Source: Maea johnstoni (taxonomy: Eukaryota; Annelida; Polychaeta; Spionida; Magelonidae). Taken from it: a stretch of 64,000 nt of DNA. The notes beneath the pieces were generated by a model. It did not search any database and was not told the DNA's origin. It was given only the letters and a program-made list of their open reading frames with translations. The DNA lies in the NCBI GenBank assembly GCA_963942565.1, contig OZ012686.1, forward strand, positions 34,811,699 to 34,875,698. The letters are read 5' to 3'. Within the stretch, counting starts at the first letter, position 1, and each line of letters begins with the position of its first letter. Both the position numbers and the translations under genes were made by a program. Positions 62,468 to 64,000 of this stretch are shown here, piece after piece.

Positions 62468-62689
62468 TTAACCCATTAATACTTAGCAGAAATTGGCGTC
62501 TGGAACTGTAATACTTTTGGCAATAACTTTGTAATTGGAAAAGATTTTACAAAAAAATTGAAGAAGAGTTGTTGGTAATGTTTGAATTAACATTTCCCTA
62601 TCAAATATTTTCCTAAAGATGCTTTTGCCTGCAAGATTTGATCAAAATTGTCCGGCTGTTTTTGGATGCTGTGAGCATTAATGGGTTAA
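62468..62689. mobile_element. TTAA MITE family B
   Basis: It runs from TTAACCCATTAATACTTAGC to GAGCATTAATGGGTTAA. The right terminus is followed by a second TGGGTTAA, so a small slip duplicated the end. Confidence 0.75.
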
Positions 62690-64000
62690 TGGGTTAACCC
62701 TAATTGATGGTTTTGTTTTGCATTTTTATTTCTGTGCATTGTCCATTATTCTTTTGTCTCTTTGAAGAAGAAATGAATGAAATTATTGAAATAGCCAAAA
62801 GGTACAATACGAAGTGTTTGAATAAAAAGTTCTCCTTTAAATCTAGTCCAAAAGATGTTTTGCAAAGAAAGATATTTGTGAAATAATCAAGCCATCCCTG
62901 GCCGTTGCAATGAATGGGTTTGGACATTTTGGAGAAATTTGCTATGAATTGTGATCAGCAGGATCCATTAGAATGTACACTTTTCTACACAAACACAGAC
63001 CTTATTGTTATTGATAAATAGCTACCCTTTTACCAAGATCTGTATTAAGGTAGCTGGCGGCTATGTTTATGTGAAATTGAGAGTTGAAGGCGTTTTTTTC
63101 AGCTGCTGGCATTCTTTTGTCAAGTACAATCATCCCACCACAATTTACTACAATATGCAGAGGTCTCACTTGCAAGACAGAAATTAAGTCATAATAGTCA
63201 TCAGTTACAAAGCAGTATTAACATTATTCAATTTAATGTGAGCACATTTTTGAGGCTATTGAAGTACTGGTAATGGAACCTTCCATATATGTTCATATTA
63301 TCATCAGATTAAATGCGCACTTTATTGCTAAGAAAAGTGGGAATTAAAGATAAAATGAGCCGGCCTCCTTAATTACCTAACTTAAGAAGTAAATATTTAT
63401 CTATAGAGACCGGATACAGAATATCATTTTAAAATAATAATTTCCAGAGATTAATGTTTTTAATGAGTGATTACAATGAATGCAAAGCCGAATGAAAAAG
63501 TTGTTCTATACCGAAACATGTATCTCACTTCAGCATTTGCAAAACTCCCTTTAAAATTTAAAATGGCTTGTGTAATGAAACTTGCCAGCAGTCATTTTGT
63601 ATGCTTATAGCAAAGGAGTCTCCCTTCCCCCTCTCCCATATCAAGGATCCAATTAATTGACTTACGGTGCAGTACTTACAGATCAGGAGAGAAAAGTTTA
63701 GATTGAACACTGTGTCCATTCAGCATTGCAAGTTTAGTATCTAAGAAAATTGATATTATGTAACTTTTATGTTGCAACAATTTATATTGGTCATATACAT
63801 TGTAACAATGTACCAGTAAATGTATCAGTACAAAAGTTGCATTAGGGCCCGTTTCCACCCCGAGGGCGATGGGAGCGGGACGGCTTTCAAGGGCAGCAGT
63901 TCCCACCACAGGAGGATCGGATAGGATAGATATTTGGCATTATAAGCAGTTAATTAATTAGAATCCCATGCCAGTTTATTTTTAAGAATTTGGCACACAT

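Larger units (their letters stand above)
57527..64000 (+). other. SLC5A3-like intron 10 (to window end), no further exon seen
   Basis: I found no exon continuing the transporter. The recognisable content is a tRNA-like SINE (57558-57835), a CAGGG-type element with degraded ends (about 59666-59937), a tRNA-derived SINE on the minus strand (60945-61173), a hAT MITE (about 61902-62203) and a TTAA MITE (62468-62689). The stretches 57840-59660, 59940-60940, 61180-61900 and 62700-64000 contain only short chance frames. Confidence 0.5.

Overview
The window is animal nuclear DNA: AT-rich, no dense ORF packing, coding sequence only in short exons bounded by GT/AG splice sites, and most of the space filled by introns, microsatellites, SINEs and short non-autonomous DNA transposons. 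The two genes have clear animal relatives and the style of the repeats suggests a marine invertebrate (deuterostome or lophotrochozoan). I cannot assign a species from sequence alone. No bacterial genes, rRNA, standalone tRNA gene, CRISPR array or recognisable retrovirus-like element was seen.

Left third (1 to about 15.3 kb, minus strand): the 5' part of a NOVA/Pasilla-type neuronal splicing regulator. Three exons join in frame: exon 1 (15173-15284, start codon and an RKRPL/TKR nuclear-type segment), an 87-base phase-symmetric exon (11538-11624) that looks like a cassette, and the first KH RNA-binding domain (5759-5908). Later exons are off the left edge or were not recognised.

Middle (15.3-26.4 kb): head-to-head intergenic DNA, crowded with repeats: a hAT MITE nested in a TTAA-type MITE, a GGCGCC-ended element built of short palindromes, a hairpin fold-back, and large AT and TAC microsatellites.

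Right 60% (26.4 to beyond 57.5 kb, plus strand): ten exons of a sodium/solute cotransporter of the SLC5 family, closest by memory to the sodium/myo-inositol cotransporter SMIT1 (SLC5A3). They encode about 355 residues in continuous frame, with the Na+ and substrate site residues of the first half of the fold. The C-terminal half must lie beyond the window. Vertebrate SLC5A3 has an intronless coding region, so this split gene is informative about that locus.

The most unusual signals are inside this transporter. Intron 6 carries three tandem, decayed copies of the end of exon 6, each with its 5' splice site. Intron 8 carries two decayed copies of the start of exon 9, each with an acceptor-like site. 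Transposon families can be separated by their target-site duplications: TTAA (piggyBac-like), 8-base (hAT) and 5-base (CAGGG-ended).
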